A DNA stretch of 64,000 bases from Augochlora pura (GCF_028453695.1 NC_135777.1:18279714-18343713), one strand, 5' to 3'. Positions 51,041 to 62,347 are shown, counted from the first letter of the stretch. A program made the numbers and translations. Notes: generated by a model from the sequence alone, not told the origin.

Positions 51041-52795
51041 ATAGTGATTAGATAATATAATCTCGAAAGAAACTATTAAATCACAGTTGCTGAGGTTTTG
51101 TATGTTCGCTACTGAAATTGTATATTTATTAAGTGTCTCATAGAACTTACAAATTTCTATCGATCGGGAACACTGTATAATTAAAACAGAAAAATTAATC
51201 ATGCCACATTTAGCAATTTTTTAACCAACGAGGTCAGACACACGATTAAAACTTCAATTCAATATTATTTTTACCAAAGGAGTCAAAGAGAAGCCTTTTA
51301 ACATTTTAAATATAAATCATTTTTGTAGTTTAATTATTTTTCTCCTATTGGCTGTAACAATTGTTAAATTAATTTGTTAAAAATACATAGAAAAGGTGAG
51401 TCAAAATAGTGTTATATATTACTTTAATAACGTAAAAATCGCTTCGTATTATAACATAGTATTTCTACTAGCGCGTCATAAAGTAGTCACTTTGAACAAA
51501 CATTTTCAGCAATTTTTGCCTCACTCGCAAAATCTAATAATAATATATTTCAATAATATCCCCCCCGTATCTAACACACCGCTGAACAATCTCTAAAAAG
51601 AAGCTCGTACAGCCAAGTTTCGAATGTAAGCAAGGTTATAAGCTTATTAAAACAAACAGTGGATTACTTGTTGGTAGACTTAACAGTATTCACAGTCGTG
51701 ATGTAATTATTTTATACAGTAACGAGCACAACTTTCTTCTTCTCCCTTCGTAAAGGGAGTACGAAGTTTTCGTGCCCGCTACATCTACCGCGAAAGTATT
51801 CATTTCTCACAAGTACAGCGAGAGAAAAAGCCGTGGACGACAAAGTTCTCGGTAAACGGAATAGTACCTAAACATTCCGCCACGGAACGGTATTAATAAC
51901 TTCAAGCAAATACGAGCAATGCGTTAATAATTCCTTTTTTCCACCGACCACACCGACCGACGAACTTTTCAAACCGAAAAAAAAAGTGCATTTCATTATT
52001 CGCTTCGCGGCAGTTCAGCGGGCGAAACGAAATTGGCAAAGCAATAAATTATGAAGACGGATAATTAGCAAGTAACCAAGGCATAATTATACAAATTTTA
52101 ATTTCTTTTTAGTTAGAATAATTTTCATTTATGGAACTAAAATATGTGATTGAAGGTGTTTCAATTTCAGAACTCAAACATGCCACTTCAAAAATAATTT
52201 TTAACAATTTAATGAATGTATAATAAAATTACTTTGAATCATATGAGACTACGAATCTTTGTGCAAAATAAAAATAGTAGTAATAGTCGTAATAAATAGT
52301 GTTATTGTTAATAAATCAAGACTATATATAGCTATTTCGTTGTTCTTTTAATATTTTCGTTGTTTTGAATTTCACCTATCTATTTTTATTCTAAATGCGT
52401 AAAATTCTCAACTTACACATGATAATTTTTAACGATGCTTGAACGTCGCCATTTGACAAAGTTATTTAAAAGTGGTTGTTGGGCACAAAGTAGATTCCTC
52501 ACCATCGATCGATCTAATCTATTTTTCCTCATGAACGTTCGCTTCCCCCCACGGCAAGTATCCACCGTTCCTAATCGCAATTACTGGGTCAGGTTTCCGA
52601 CTGGAAAAAGAAAGCCGCGGAGGGTTGAAAAGAGAAGACGGCGCGCGGTGGCTGCCGAGCGAGATCTCGAACTCCGGATAAGTAACGAAAATGTAAGCCC
52701 GGATCAACCTTGCTCATCCCCTTTGGCGTTGGCGTTTGACGCGACCGCTGAAATTTTTACTTCGTTCGATTTGGTCTTTCGGGGATTCCCCGCCC
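51041..52795. other. AT-rich spacer, no gene seen
   Basis: GC content rises only after 52430, approaching promoter-like module B. Confidence 0.5.
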
Positions 52796-52870
52796 TCTGA
52801 TTGGTGGACTCTGGCCACGCCCTGCATATAAGGGTGGCTTGCTCGCCCGAGCACTATCAACCCTTATGTA
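52796..52870 (+). promoter_or_regulatory. Promoter-like module B: CCAAT, CACGCCC, TATA, GGGTGGC
   Basis: ATTGG at 52800-52804, GGCCACGCCC at 52813-52822, CATATAAGG at 52825-52833 joined to GGGTGGC, then CTATCAAC about 30 bp downstream as a possible initiator. Spacing fits a TATA promoter firing to the right. A 41-codon frame from 52866 is built on CATATGTA repeats and is not convincing as a gene. Confidence 0.45.
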
Positions 52871-54552
52871 TGCCCGATGCGAGTACACTTATGTGCCCGT
52901 CCATACATATGTAAGGGTGCAGATTTCGCGCGTGCATATATGTACGGGGAACAATATACATATGTATAGATATGTATATGTATGTACATAGGCGTAGGAA
53001 CCTGTGTACCGGGTGGGGCTCGCAGGACTGCGGATGCCAGCCAGAGCCCGAACCCTCGATACGACACGGTCGATCGAACCACTCGTAATTTCACTATCGA
53101 ACTGTTATCGAAAAAGAAACCACTCGCGGCCTGCTCGTTGTGTCTCGCGTTCGCGACGATACCACCGCGATTTGAAAAAAAAAATGTATTCTATTCAGAA
53201 GTCGCCGGAAATTAGTTTCAGAGATAAACAGAGATTATTTTACTATCGAAATTCATTTGTCCGTATGTCAATTTATTTCAGCCATAACAGAATTTCTTAA
53301 TGTTTTAATCCCTCAAATACACTGAAATAATATAATTCGTAGGAAATAATTAATAATTTGTAAATATACTAAAATCAAATAATCTGTCGGAAATGTTCGG
53401 TTTTCTGAATTAAACACCCTCTCTGATTTAAAACAAACAAAACTCATGATTAAATTAAACAAAAAGTCAATACATGTTTGAAAGAACTGAACAACAACTT
53501 ACAAATAATATAGATTATTATTGCAGTCCTGTAAGATCGAAGATTGAAGAAACGTAGACACGAAGTTATAGAAAGCAGAATGTAGTGCATTCAACCCCCC
53601 GACGAAATTACTAATACTTGTGTTTATTACCCTCAGATTATTGTCTCGATCGGCAATTATTCTTTATTACGCTAGGAGTTGAAGAGATATTTATTGTCAG
53701 TGCTGGACGTTGATAATATTATGCCGATGGAAATGTTTGCAGTACAATTCGATAAGAAGCCCCAAGTAGTTTACATCGGTAAATAATATTATCCATTGGA
53801 CTGTTGGAAATTTAATTTTCATGGATGAGGAATGAATTGATCGCCGGTGATATTGGAAAAGAATTACTACGGTTGCTGTAAGACAGCTTTAGTCGAGGGT
53901 GGAATCGGAACAGACAATTTCATTCTTAATTCTGTTCATTATTATGAATGTACAGGGTACGACAAGTAAAAACAGCCAGACATGATCGAACAAATTAAAG
54001 CGATCCTTATCCTTACTCGTATGAATTCATACGATCTATTATCCCGCGTAGATCCATAACTTTGATAATCAATTTTAACGCTATAGCCATTGATACATTT
54101 ATCTTGATACTGTCTCTATTAAATACAAATTTTTAGTTGAATTATATTCGTTTACAATAACAATAAAAACAATTTGTTTATTAAGGACTGTTAATTAATT
54201 AGCAGTAGGTATATAATATCTTCACGAAGTATGAACAATAATTGTCAGAAATTCCAAGAATCGAAATTGTTTTAACCACTTTCAATAATAGTATAACTCA
54301 CATTAGTAAAGCAGCGTATAAGAATAATTTACATTTATTAATTGCAAGAATAAATTGCCTAATAATAAGTTGTATTCATTTGCTAAGATAAAACGAACAA
54401 ATATTGAGTTCCTCGAGACACGTTGTCGCGTTAGAAGACAATAGATTTGTCGCTTATTCGACTCATACATTCAAATAATACGAGCGAAACGTAAGGGAAG
54501 CATTCGCCTGTTTGTGGACAGGCGAAAAAGATTGGCTACCGCGGAATTGAAT
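52871..54552. other. CATATGTA-rich stretch then AT-rich spacer
   Basis: 52900-52990 is built on alternating ACATATGT units; beyond it the sequence is AT-rich without coding signal up to the CCAAT box of the candidate gene. Confidence 0.5.
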
Positions 54553-54702
54553 CCAATAACCTGTCACTTTGCCTGAAGCGGATAGTTTTATTCGGCGGAT
54601 AGTTTATATAAAATGCAGGCGTCGCCGTGGAGGAGACGCGGAAAGAAACTTACCGACTGCGTACAGATATTACTATTTTACCCTAAGACGGAGTAGAATA
54701 AG
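54553..54702 (+). promoter_or_regulatory. CCAAT + TATA promoter of the candidate gene
   Basis: CCAAT at 54553-54557 lies about 50 bp upstream of a TATATAAAA box at 54605-54613. Between them the 11-mer GCGGATAGTTT occurs twice (54578-54588 and 54595-54605), 17 bp apart, and the second copy runs into the TATA box. A start near 54635 would leave a 5' leader of about 68 nt before the ATG at 54703. Confidence 0.45.
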
Positions 54703-55608
54703 ATGTCAGCCGGAATTGTCTTGGAGACAGGTAAAATAGCTTTACGTTACAAACCTTAAAAGCATGACAACGAAGACAGTCCCCGTGAATTACGCGAAAT
54801 ACACACGGAAGTGGCGTTGCACTAAATTCACCTCTTTCGGGATGATACGCGTTTCAGAATTAATTGCGTGCAAGTGCGAGCGCCTTTCACGACACATCGT
54901 GTAACACCCAACGGGCCCCCACCATCCTCCTTTGAATAATTCTTACTTAATTATATCGCTCGCAGTGCTCGTTCCATTCCATTACCAAAAGGGGAATTTT
55001 ATTCGACAACGCGCAAAAACTGTGCACCCTCGTTTTAATTGCCAATCCAGTCCAAATTGTCAGAAGTGACCCGCGCGCTATCTTTTACGGTTATAAAATT
55101 ACTACTGTGAATGATTTGTTAGTATATTCTAGTATTTTTGATATTTTAAGGATTGTACCATTCGATAGCAGCACGTTTATGTTAAGCGTAGATAAATCTG
55201 CACCCTTATTTTCACCGATGGCGGATAATTTAAAAAATTCCTTTAGCCGAAGATGAAGCAAGGTCGAAGTGGGATGCTGTCTTGAAAGCAGCTGGTTTTG
55301 TTCAGTATGATGCCAACACAGCTCTACAATCCTCCATTTTCCGTCTCTTTTGTCTTGCCAAAGCTCTCTGCACTTGCGCGCAGCTACTCGACCTATGTAC
55401 TAAACGGAATCTACCAGATTGCTTGGAACCTGGTGACCTGCCACTTTGTTACAACGCGACAATTAAATATGTCAACGAGCTTTCTAATTATTTTATTGGT
55501 TACACGCGATTCAATATCGCAACGTTTTGTATTGTTAACTACAGTGGTGAGATCACTGAAATGTCAGAAAATCAAGGAACTCAACTGGTATGTGGAGCAA
55601 ATTATTAA
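54703..55608 (+). CDS. Candidate two-exon gene, unrecognised 129-residue protein
   Basis: Exon 1 is 54703-54730: ATG, nine codons reading MSAGIVLET, one extra base, then donor ACAG|GTAAAA. Exon 2 is 55247-55608, after the acceptor TTCCTTTAG. The single leftover base plus CC gives Ala and continues in frame as AEDEARSKWDAVLKAAGF to a TAA at 55606-55608. Exon 2 stays open for 120 codons in AT-rich DNA, which is unlikely by chance. The product has a charged start, a Leu/Cys-rich middle (SSIFRLFCLAKALCTCAQLL), eight Cys and one NAT sequon; there is no obvious signal peptide or catalytic motif. A TATA box and CCAAT box precede it at conventional spacing. I do not recognise the family. A second frame of exon 2 is also open, and a donor-like GTATGT near 55589 could end the exon early, so the 3' part of the model is uncertain. 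Confidence 0.42.
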
Positions 55609-56734
55609 AATGTATCAGGCTTGAAGAGGCAGATTTGAAACATTTTGATTTTTAAAAATGTTCAAACGGGATAGATTAAAAGTAATTTCAAATTTGTTTA
55701 TTTGTTGGTATCTATATAATTTAATTTGCAAGTCATGGCAATTTCTAATACTTCATCTAAGTTCATTAGTAAGTAGCTAAATAAGTGTATCTTATTTGAA
55801 AGAAACTTAATAACCTTTTTAATAAATTATAATACTAAAAGAAATTATTAGACTAGGTTATTCGTCACTACTATCGTTATTAAAAAATATATGGAGAATC
55901 CTCCTATACAAATTTTAATTTTCATAGTACTATTATAAATTATAATTGTTAGGAAAATACGTAAGTTATAAATATAAACAAAGGTCTTTTTTATTTATCT
56001 GCACGGTAATTTGTATTTTTTGGTTTTCAATGTAAGTGATGAAGTTATAGAACTGATAACAAAGAAAGAGAACAGAAATCGTGTTTTAAATGTATGTTCT
56101 AAACAATTGAATAAATTTTTAAAATAAACATTAAATATTACGTTTAAATTTAAGGTATCAATTAATAATTCCGCTGACTGGAGTTCATGAAAAGAGGGCG
56201 CTATAGTATAGTCTTGATTTTCTGTGTCGATAAGGTAGAGAAGTTGACGAGAACAGCTCGCTACCTAGATATGCTATCTATATACAATACTTTTTTCTGT
56301 GGTGGGCGCAAAAGGTAATAACTTTTAATTTACATAAAAATGGTAGGATAATAATTTAATTTCCTGCATTGGGAAATGTATTTATACAAAATTTGAAAGT
56401 ACAGGTAATAATTTATACAGAAATATTAACCTAAACTATTTAGTTCTCTATTTCTGTTCTAACTAGATTTTTGCAAAAATATGCATATGCTACAGTACAT
56501 CATTAAATTCACCCAGAAACCACGAGAATGGGACAAATTCACAACAACGAATTTAATGAAAGACACATTAAAAGGTTAAAATTTATTACTCTAACCATTC
56601 TACGAATATTTATGCTTCTAATGAATCGCTATTAAACTTAATATCCTCGATCTATCACTAGAAAAAATTAATTAAAATCTGGACAAATATTAGTTCCGTC
56701 ACTTGCGTCAATTGCACCGGTACTTCGATCGAAC
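55609..56734. other. AT-rich spacer between candidate gene and Tip60, with a CTCF-like core
   Basis: No open coding signal. At 56193-56204 the sequence AGAGGGCGCTAT resembles the core of the CTCF insulator motif (AGGGGGCGC / AGGTGGCGCTA). It is a single short match, so binding is only suggested. The rest is AT-rich with no repeat I can name. Confidence 0.3.
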
Positions 56735-56898
56735 CGATGTTCGATAGTTATCGATTCGAAAGTTTCGATAGGCGGGAGGCTGTTTGAACATAGTTCCTTA
56801 TACGAGCAATGCGATGGATTGGGCGCTCGCGTCAGTGCCGTGAGAGCTTCAAAACAAGATCGTGTTTGGTGGCGAGTTTATTTGATTTTGTGATTGAT
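56735..56898 (+). promoter_or_regulatory. Tip60 promoter and 5' UTR with clustered CGATA/DRE-like sites
   Basis: Directly upstream of the Tip60 start there are three CGATA cores within 30 bp: TCGATAG at 56741-56747, TATCGAT at 56749-56755 and TCGATAG at 56765-56771. There is no clear TATA box. In Drosophila, clustered CGATA/TATCGATA is the signature of DREF and BEAF-32 binding at housekeeping promoters, which suits a ubiquitous acetyltransferase. The transcription start is not determined here. Confidence 0.5.
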
Positions 56899-59035
56899 AT
56901 GATCGAGGAACACGACGAACGTGAAACAATATGCGATTCAGTGGTAAGTGGTGCGACGCGTCGAACACGACAGCGCAAACACTTTCCAAGAAGGAGGTCC
57001 CCGAGCGTAGCAATGCGGTTATTATGAAATTCTAACCTCACTTTCAGAATTCATTGGTGGAAGGCTGTCGTTTGCCGGTCAGAATGCATGGGACGGACGA
57101 TTGGCGTAAGTAAAACATTCACTACCATATTCGCTCTGTACACAATCGTTTGTTCCCTTCGGGAAGAATTATGATTTTTGTCGAAATTCTATATACCATT
57201 TTTTACCAGGAGAATCCGTAGATATGTGTATCCATGAATCGCATTAAAGGGCCGTTTTCTCGGTCCATGGATCCCTCGTTTCACGTAGCGTTAATCACAA
57301 TTGCATTACAGGCACCAGAATCGTTTATGTTTCGATATCATTTGAACTCATTGTCCATGTAGAATGAGAAGATTAGTTTTAGGTTATGTTTAGATACTTT
57401 GGATGTGCACAGACAATTTGTGCTACATATTAACTGGCGTGTCTCGATCGTCAATGAATGTTTATGTTGCACAGACATAGAGGTGTAGCAATTAAGGGTT
57501 TATCAAAAGTGTCCTTTTATCATCCACAGCCCTCGCTGAAATCATCAGTGTTAAAGAAGTACACGGTGTCAAGTGTTATTATGTTCACTATGTAGATTGT
57601 AAGTATATAGAGACATGCTTAAGGAAGGAGGAGTTAACCAGTTATGTACGTAAGCATCCATCTAATTAAATGTACAACATTTTAGTCAATAAACGATTAG
57701 ATGAATGGGTTATGGAAGATTGTTTGGACACTAGGAAAGTCCAATATCCTAGACGAGATGGTACCACGCCAGGTACGGAGGCAGCCACGCCTAAAAAGCA
57801 ACCGGTCAGTAGACCGCCTAGCCCTAGCAGTATCTGTAATGAACCAGTCAATGGCCCTGCTGTCTTACAAGCGGCATTGCAAAAGAAAATGTCTAGAAAA
57901 AGGAAATCGACGTTCATTGAGAACGAAGATTCTCAGGAGGCACCGCCACAAACACCTGGTCCCAGGCCGACTGGTTCGCTGGTTGCGCATCATCACGATG
58001 ACATTGTTACCAGGATGAAAAACGTTGAGTTGATAGAGCTAGGTCGCCACAGAATTAGGCCATGGTATTTCAGTCCTTATCCCCAAGAAATGGTAAATCT
58101 ACCATGCATATACATTTGCGAGTTCTGTCTGAAGTACAGAAAGAGTCGAAAGTGTTTGGAGAGACATCTAATCAAGTGCAATCTTAGACACCCTCCTGGC
58201 AACGAGATATACAGGAAAGGCTCGATATCGTTTTTTGAGATCGATGGCCGAAAGAACAAGAACTACGCACAAAATCTCTGCTTGTTGGCAAAGTTGTTCT
58301 TGGACCATAAAACGCTTTACTACGACACAGACCCATTTTTGTTCTATGTAATGACAGATTTCGACAGCCGGGGGTTTCACATTGTCGGCTACTTCTCGAA
58401 GGAGAAGGAGTCGACGGAGGACCACAATGTAGCATGTATTCTGACACTGCCACCCTACCAGAGGCGAGGCTACGGCAAGCTGTTGATAGAGTTCTCGTAC
58501 GAGTTGTCCAAGTTCGAGGGTAAAACAGGTTCCCCCGAGAAGCCGTTGTCCGATCTGGGATTATTGTCGTATCGTAGCTACTGGGCGCACACGATACTGG
58601 ACATCCTGTTGAACATAAAGCCGCTAGTGGAAAACGAGAAGCCGCAGATCACGATCAACGAGATCTGCGAGCTGACGTCGATTAAGAAAGAAGACGTGAT
58701 ATCGACCCTACAGAACTTGAATCTCATTAATTACTACAAAGGACAATATATTGTGACGTTGAATAGGTAATTGGCTATCATAAGTCAATCAGGCATCGTT
58801 AGGGCAAAAAAACCGGTCGGGCAGACAGACCCAGTTTCGTTACAGACTGTTTTTAGCTTCTTTTTCAGTAATGCCAACGGCTACCGCTGGCTGAGTTACC
58901 TCACTGACGAACGTATTTATTCGCAGGGATATTATCGAGCAACACGCGGCCGCAATGGAAAAGAGGCAGATCAGAATAGATCCTAAGTGTCTGCATTGGA
59001 CACCAAAAGACTGGAGTGTTAGGGCAAAATGGTGA
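56899..59035 (+). CDS. Tip60: Histone acetyltransferase Tip60 (KAT5), complete, five coding exons
   Basis: MYST-family lysine acetyltransferase, catalytic subunit of the nuclear NuA4/Tip60 complex; it acetylates H4 and H2A for transcription and DNA repair. Coding exons read from splice signals: 56899-56943, 57048-57105, 57530-57598, 57686-58766, 58927-59035. They sum to 1362 nt (453 residues plus TGA), all introns are GT-AG and all phases agree. Visible parts: chromo-barrel at about residues 20-70 (EGCRLPVR, then YYVHYVDFNKRLDEW); a Pro/Ser/Lys-rich linker with a basic KKMSRKRK stretch; MYST domain from about 170; C2HC finger C202, C205, H218, C222; autoacetylation Lys 260 (LLAK); catalytic Cys 308 (NVACILTL); acetyl-CoA loop QRRGYGK 316-322; catalytic Glu 342 (SPEKPLSDLG); C-terminal CLHWTPKDW. 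The start at 56899 is chosen because MIEEHDE is acidic and close to the finger-proximal start of the family. An in-frame ATG at 56809 would add 30 basic residues and is less likely. Most of the protein lies in one 1081-nt exon. Confidence 0.97.
58767..58926 (+). other. Last intron of Tip60 (160 bp)
   Basis: The donor AG|GTAATT follows the TLN codons, and the acceptor TTATTCGCAG precedes GGATATTATC. The intron contains an in-frame TAA immediately after the exon. Retention would therefore give a 418-residue protein lacking the last 35 residues, including the CLHWTPKDW tail. The acceptor is strong and splicing restores the conserved C terminus, so retention is only a possible isoform. Confidence 0.9.
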
Positions 59036-59146
59036 AGTGACTGTTAGACACTGACAATAAGACGATGCTAATTTTGTCTTGACATTCTTTTCAGGAACCC
59101 AGGAAGTGACTGCGTATGATTTTATTGTTAGCGAGTTGTACAAAAA

Positions 59147-59196
<50 letters not shown>

Positions 59197-59699
59197 AAAA
59201 GCAAAACTGTACATAGAATATTTTCGACCGGTTACGGGTCCCATGCGTTTTAATAAGACTGTGTCGGGCCATTGCGGTCCGAGGCGAGACACTAAACGAG
59301 AACAGAGAACAAACATGAAAAAAAAAAAGCAAAGAGACTATATATACATATATATAGATAGATATAACGCTGGCTTATGCGGCTTGAGTCAGAGAGCGAC
59401 CTTTTAATATGGTGATTAGGAATTTTTTAAAAGAAGTACGCATACGTATTTGCGATCGAACACGATTTGTACAGGAACTCTACGATACCGAACTTGTAGA
59501 ATTGTAAATAAATCTGATTTTATAACGCGCGCGCGCATCATTCTCCGCATACACGATCGCGACAATTCTAGTTTTAACGATAGCTATTTCGACCTCGACG
59601 AACAGCTTGTACAGGTGTGTCCCCCCGCCCCCTCGAATTTTTACATTCTTCGGCCGTAAGGTAATCCGACAGTTTTTCCCACGGAAAAGAGATTATTAT

Positions 59700-59734
<35 letters not shown>

Positions 59735-60369
59735 ATTACTATTGATAACGATGATCCGATTAGTACAACGTAGAACACGCATACAAACACACCTACACAC
59801 ACACACACACACATTCTATACGCTACCTTTGATCGCCATTGATCGTTCATCTGAAACAAACAAAACGTAAAATTTGATCTTCCACGGAGATCAGGGAAAC
59901 AATAAGTTTAATTGGACTCGCCTATTATCGCATTAAGGAGATACGGAACTTTCGTTTCACGTTATATTATCAGCGGCTGTGTCCGAATAAGTACTCGATC
60001 CGTTCGATAAAACAGAAAAAAAAGAAAACGTTAATCCGTCGACCTGATCCAAGATTGTTCTACCAAAACGAAGAGTTACCTATGAACCTGCGAAATAAAA
60101 TCGATATTTTTCTCTGAAAGTGTGTATTTTTGATAGCGACGAACGGTTAGCGTTAGCTGGAGCTTCGATTCACGATTGGAAAATATAGAGCGGGCAGACA
60201 CGTGTGCGTTGTGTGAGGATTGGGATTATAACGAGGTGGTTCCTCGTAAAACAATGATGGTGCGCGCAACGAGAGAATACTTTATTAGCATGGTGCATAT
60301 GAAATGTTCATTTCGCACGAGGCATTTCTCGAATACCGCGTAGGCTGTCGTCCTTAATACGTTATTTAA
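59036..60369 (+). other. Tip60 3' UTR and downstream flank
   Basis: No coding signal is seen. It holds a (GA)n tract at 59151-59190, an (ATT)n tract near 59692-59738 and a (CA)n tract at 59795-59813. Candidate poly(A) signals AATAAA lie at 59507-59512 and 60094-60099. I cannot tell from sequence which is used. The first would give a 3' UTR of about 490 nt that includes the (GA)n tract. Confidence 0.5.
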
Positions 60370-60641
60370 CACTAAAACTACGGGTTTATGCATTTATTAC
60401 GCGCCAAAGAATTCGATGCGTGTATAGCATCTTCGATCTCTAAAAATCCAGTATAGAAATACTATTATGAAATGTATGCTTACGTTGAAATATAATAACA
60501 TTTCTAGGTGGATGGAAAAATTTGTCTTCTATAATTCCGCGTATAAAATTTATATTAAGATTCGTTGTGTATATATCTAAAAATAACTGAATAAACACGT
60601 ACTTGCTATTTTTATAAAGTTATGGGTCCGTAGATCTAGTG
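60370..60641. mobile_element. 272-bp MITE with TTAA target duplication, second family
   Basis: Flanked by TTAA at 60366-60369 and 60642-60645. The left end reads CACTAAAACTACGGG. The right end, reverse-complemented, reads CACTAGATCTACGGA, matching 12 of 15 bases. The termini differ from the CCCTTTG family, so this is a separate family sharing the TTAA insertion preference. There is no coding content. It lies downstream of Tip60 and could mark or move the end of its transcript. Confidence 0.7.
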
Positions 60642-61057
60642 TTAACCGCAAGAACTTTCCCAATTTAACGATGATTATTGGAACATGCCCAAGCATCTCA
60701 AGAATGATCGAATCTAAAAGCTTCCTCCAATGACGCACGAGAACATAACATACGCACCCTAATATCGGACCTCTATCTCGTCCACAGTTTTCCACTCGTC
60801 GTCAAATAAATAGACTCGATATTTTTTTTCAAATACAGCATCTTTTATGTATATATATATATATTTTTTTTATATTCAACAGTAACATCACAGTAGCTTC
60901 ATATACAATAAATTTTTTTGTTTCGGTTCATAATCTCATCCGCCATTGTATTCGTTACCACGCGAGCGTGACACGGCGAGTCCCGGATCGTTTGCGCTGA
61001 TTTACAAAATCTCTCTCGCTAAGGTCTCGGCGACGAAAAAAAGAAGTACAGAGAGCG

Positions 61058-61060
<3 letters not shown>

Positions 61061-61108
<48 letters not shown>
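61061..61108 (+). repeat. (GA)24 microsatellite
   Basis: Uninterrupted GA dinucleotides. The 127-codon + frame that crosses it (RERERER) is not supported as a gene. Confidence 0.95.
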
Positions 61109-61110
<2 letters not shown>

Positions 61111-62245
61111 GAAGGAAAGCCGCGCAAATATTATTCGGGATCCTCGGGACGACCGCCAGCATTCCCCGATACAGGTTCCACCGACGAGACAACCGAGTAT
61201 CCGGGAAATAAATGCGAGCTCAGCGGAACCGTCGCCGTCGTCGACGGGAATCCGAATGATATTGCTGACTCGCCGCGAAGGCTGGCGGCTCTCGCGCACA
61301 ACGAAACCGTTTTCGCGACGGTCACGTAGAAGCCGATCATCGACGAAAGTAATCGGCAGCCTCTCCGACGGCCATTATTGAAATACCACCTCGGCCCTCT
61401 CCCGGCTATTATATACCTTATCAACGATAAACGCTTAATAAATACAGACTCGGAACTCAACGGATTACTTTCACACACGCAACGCAACGAAACACGCACG
61501 CACACGGCCAGTAAACACTCCATTTACACGGGCTACGCCAATTCGTGCGGGTTTTGCGGACCTTGCAAAAATTTTCGTAGAACGAGCTTCGTGGACGTGA
61601 ACCGTTTCCATTGCAATTCCCAATGGATTTTTTTTTGAAAAAAATTTATCTCGCTGATCGAAAAGCATAACACTTTATTTTCCAACTATCGCACTCTCCT
61701 TTACAATAATCATTTCGGATGAAGTTATTATATTACGTTACTCCAAATAGTTTAGTGTATTGTGGACGAAGTTGTCGCTTTTAAACAACTTATTAAGAAG
61801 TGTTCCGACTGTTGATCTTCGACTTCAAAATAACTTGTAAATAGTAACCAAGTGTAAATAAGCGTTAAGTCGTTCTTCGGTCTAATTTTCTTCTTAGCAC
61901 TTGAACGTTCCTTATGGTGCAGCCATATTATTTTTAGAAATACTGTGGAACGTTTATTATTCTATGTCGTAGTGTTCATAGAATCTGTACTTCCATGAAT
62001 TGCGAGAAAATAATTATCGCAACGATTTTATTTCTCTTTGTAAATGCATTTTTTAAACAAGGTTTGTAAGACCGCATTTTAAATAATATGAAAATCCAGA
62101 TGGAAGCGTAACTTTCAATTTAGCTTGACGTGCATTAAAGTAAATGGAGTTTTACCGTGCACACGCACACACAGACACAGTACACGCTCGCGGAACACAC
62201 AGACTGAGCGATCACTACCATGTTGATTGTATTCGTGTTCCGCAG

Positions 62246-62347
62246 ACAGAACCGAGTATCTGGGTACATGTGAAACACTCGATGCACGTTAGCCTGAGGA
62301 CTCGGGATACACCGGAAACGGTAGTTTTACTTCCGGACCGATCAGTC
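62246..62347 (+). CDS. Weak internal exon candidate, 34 codons
   Basis: Between a good acceptor (TTCGTGTTCCGCAG) and donor (AGTC|GTGAGT), 102 nt are open in one frame (TEPSIWVHVKH… to LLPDRSV), with phase 0 at both ends. No neighbouring exon or homology is recognised, so this may be chance. Confidence 0.2.

Noticed and set aside
56809..56898. Upstream in-frame ATG as the Tip60 start
   Set aside because: Would add a basic, non-family-like leader (MRWIGRSRQ…); the acidic MIEEHDE start fits the family better, though it cannot be excluded.
57666..57917. Minus-strand frames opposite Tip60
   Set aside because: Shadows of the Tip60 coding exon.
58771..58986. 71-codon frame after the large Tip60 exon
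   Set aside because: It reads through the last intron into the final exon in the wrong phase; splicing at 58766/58927 gives the conserved Tip60 tail.
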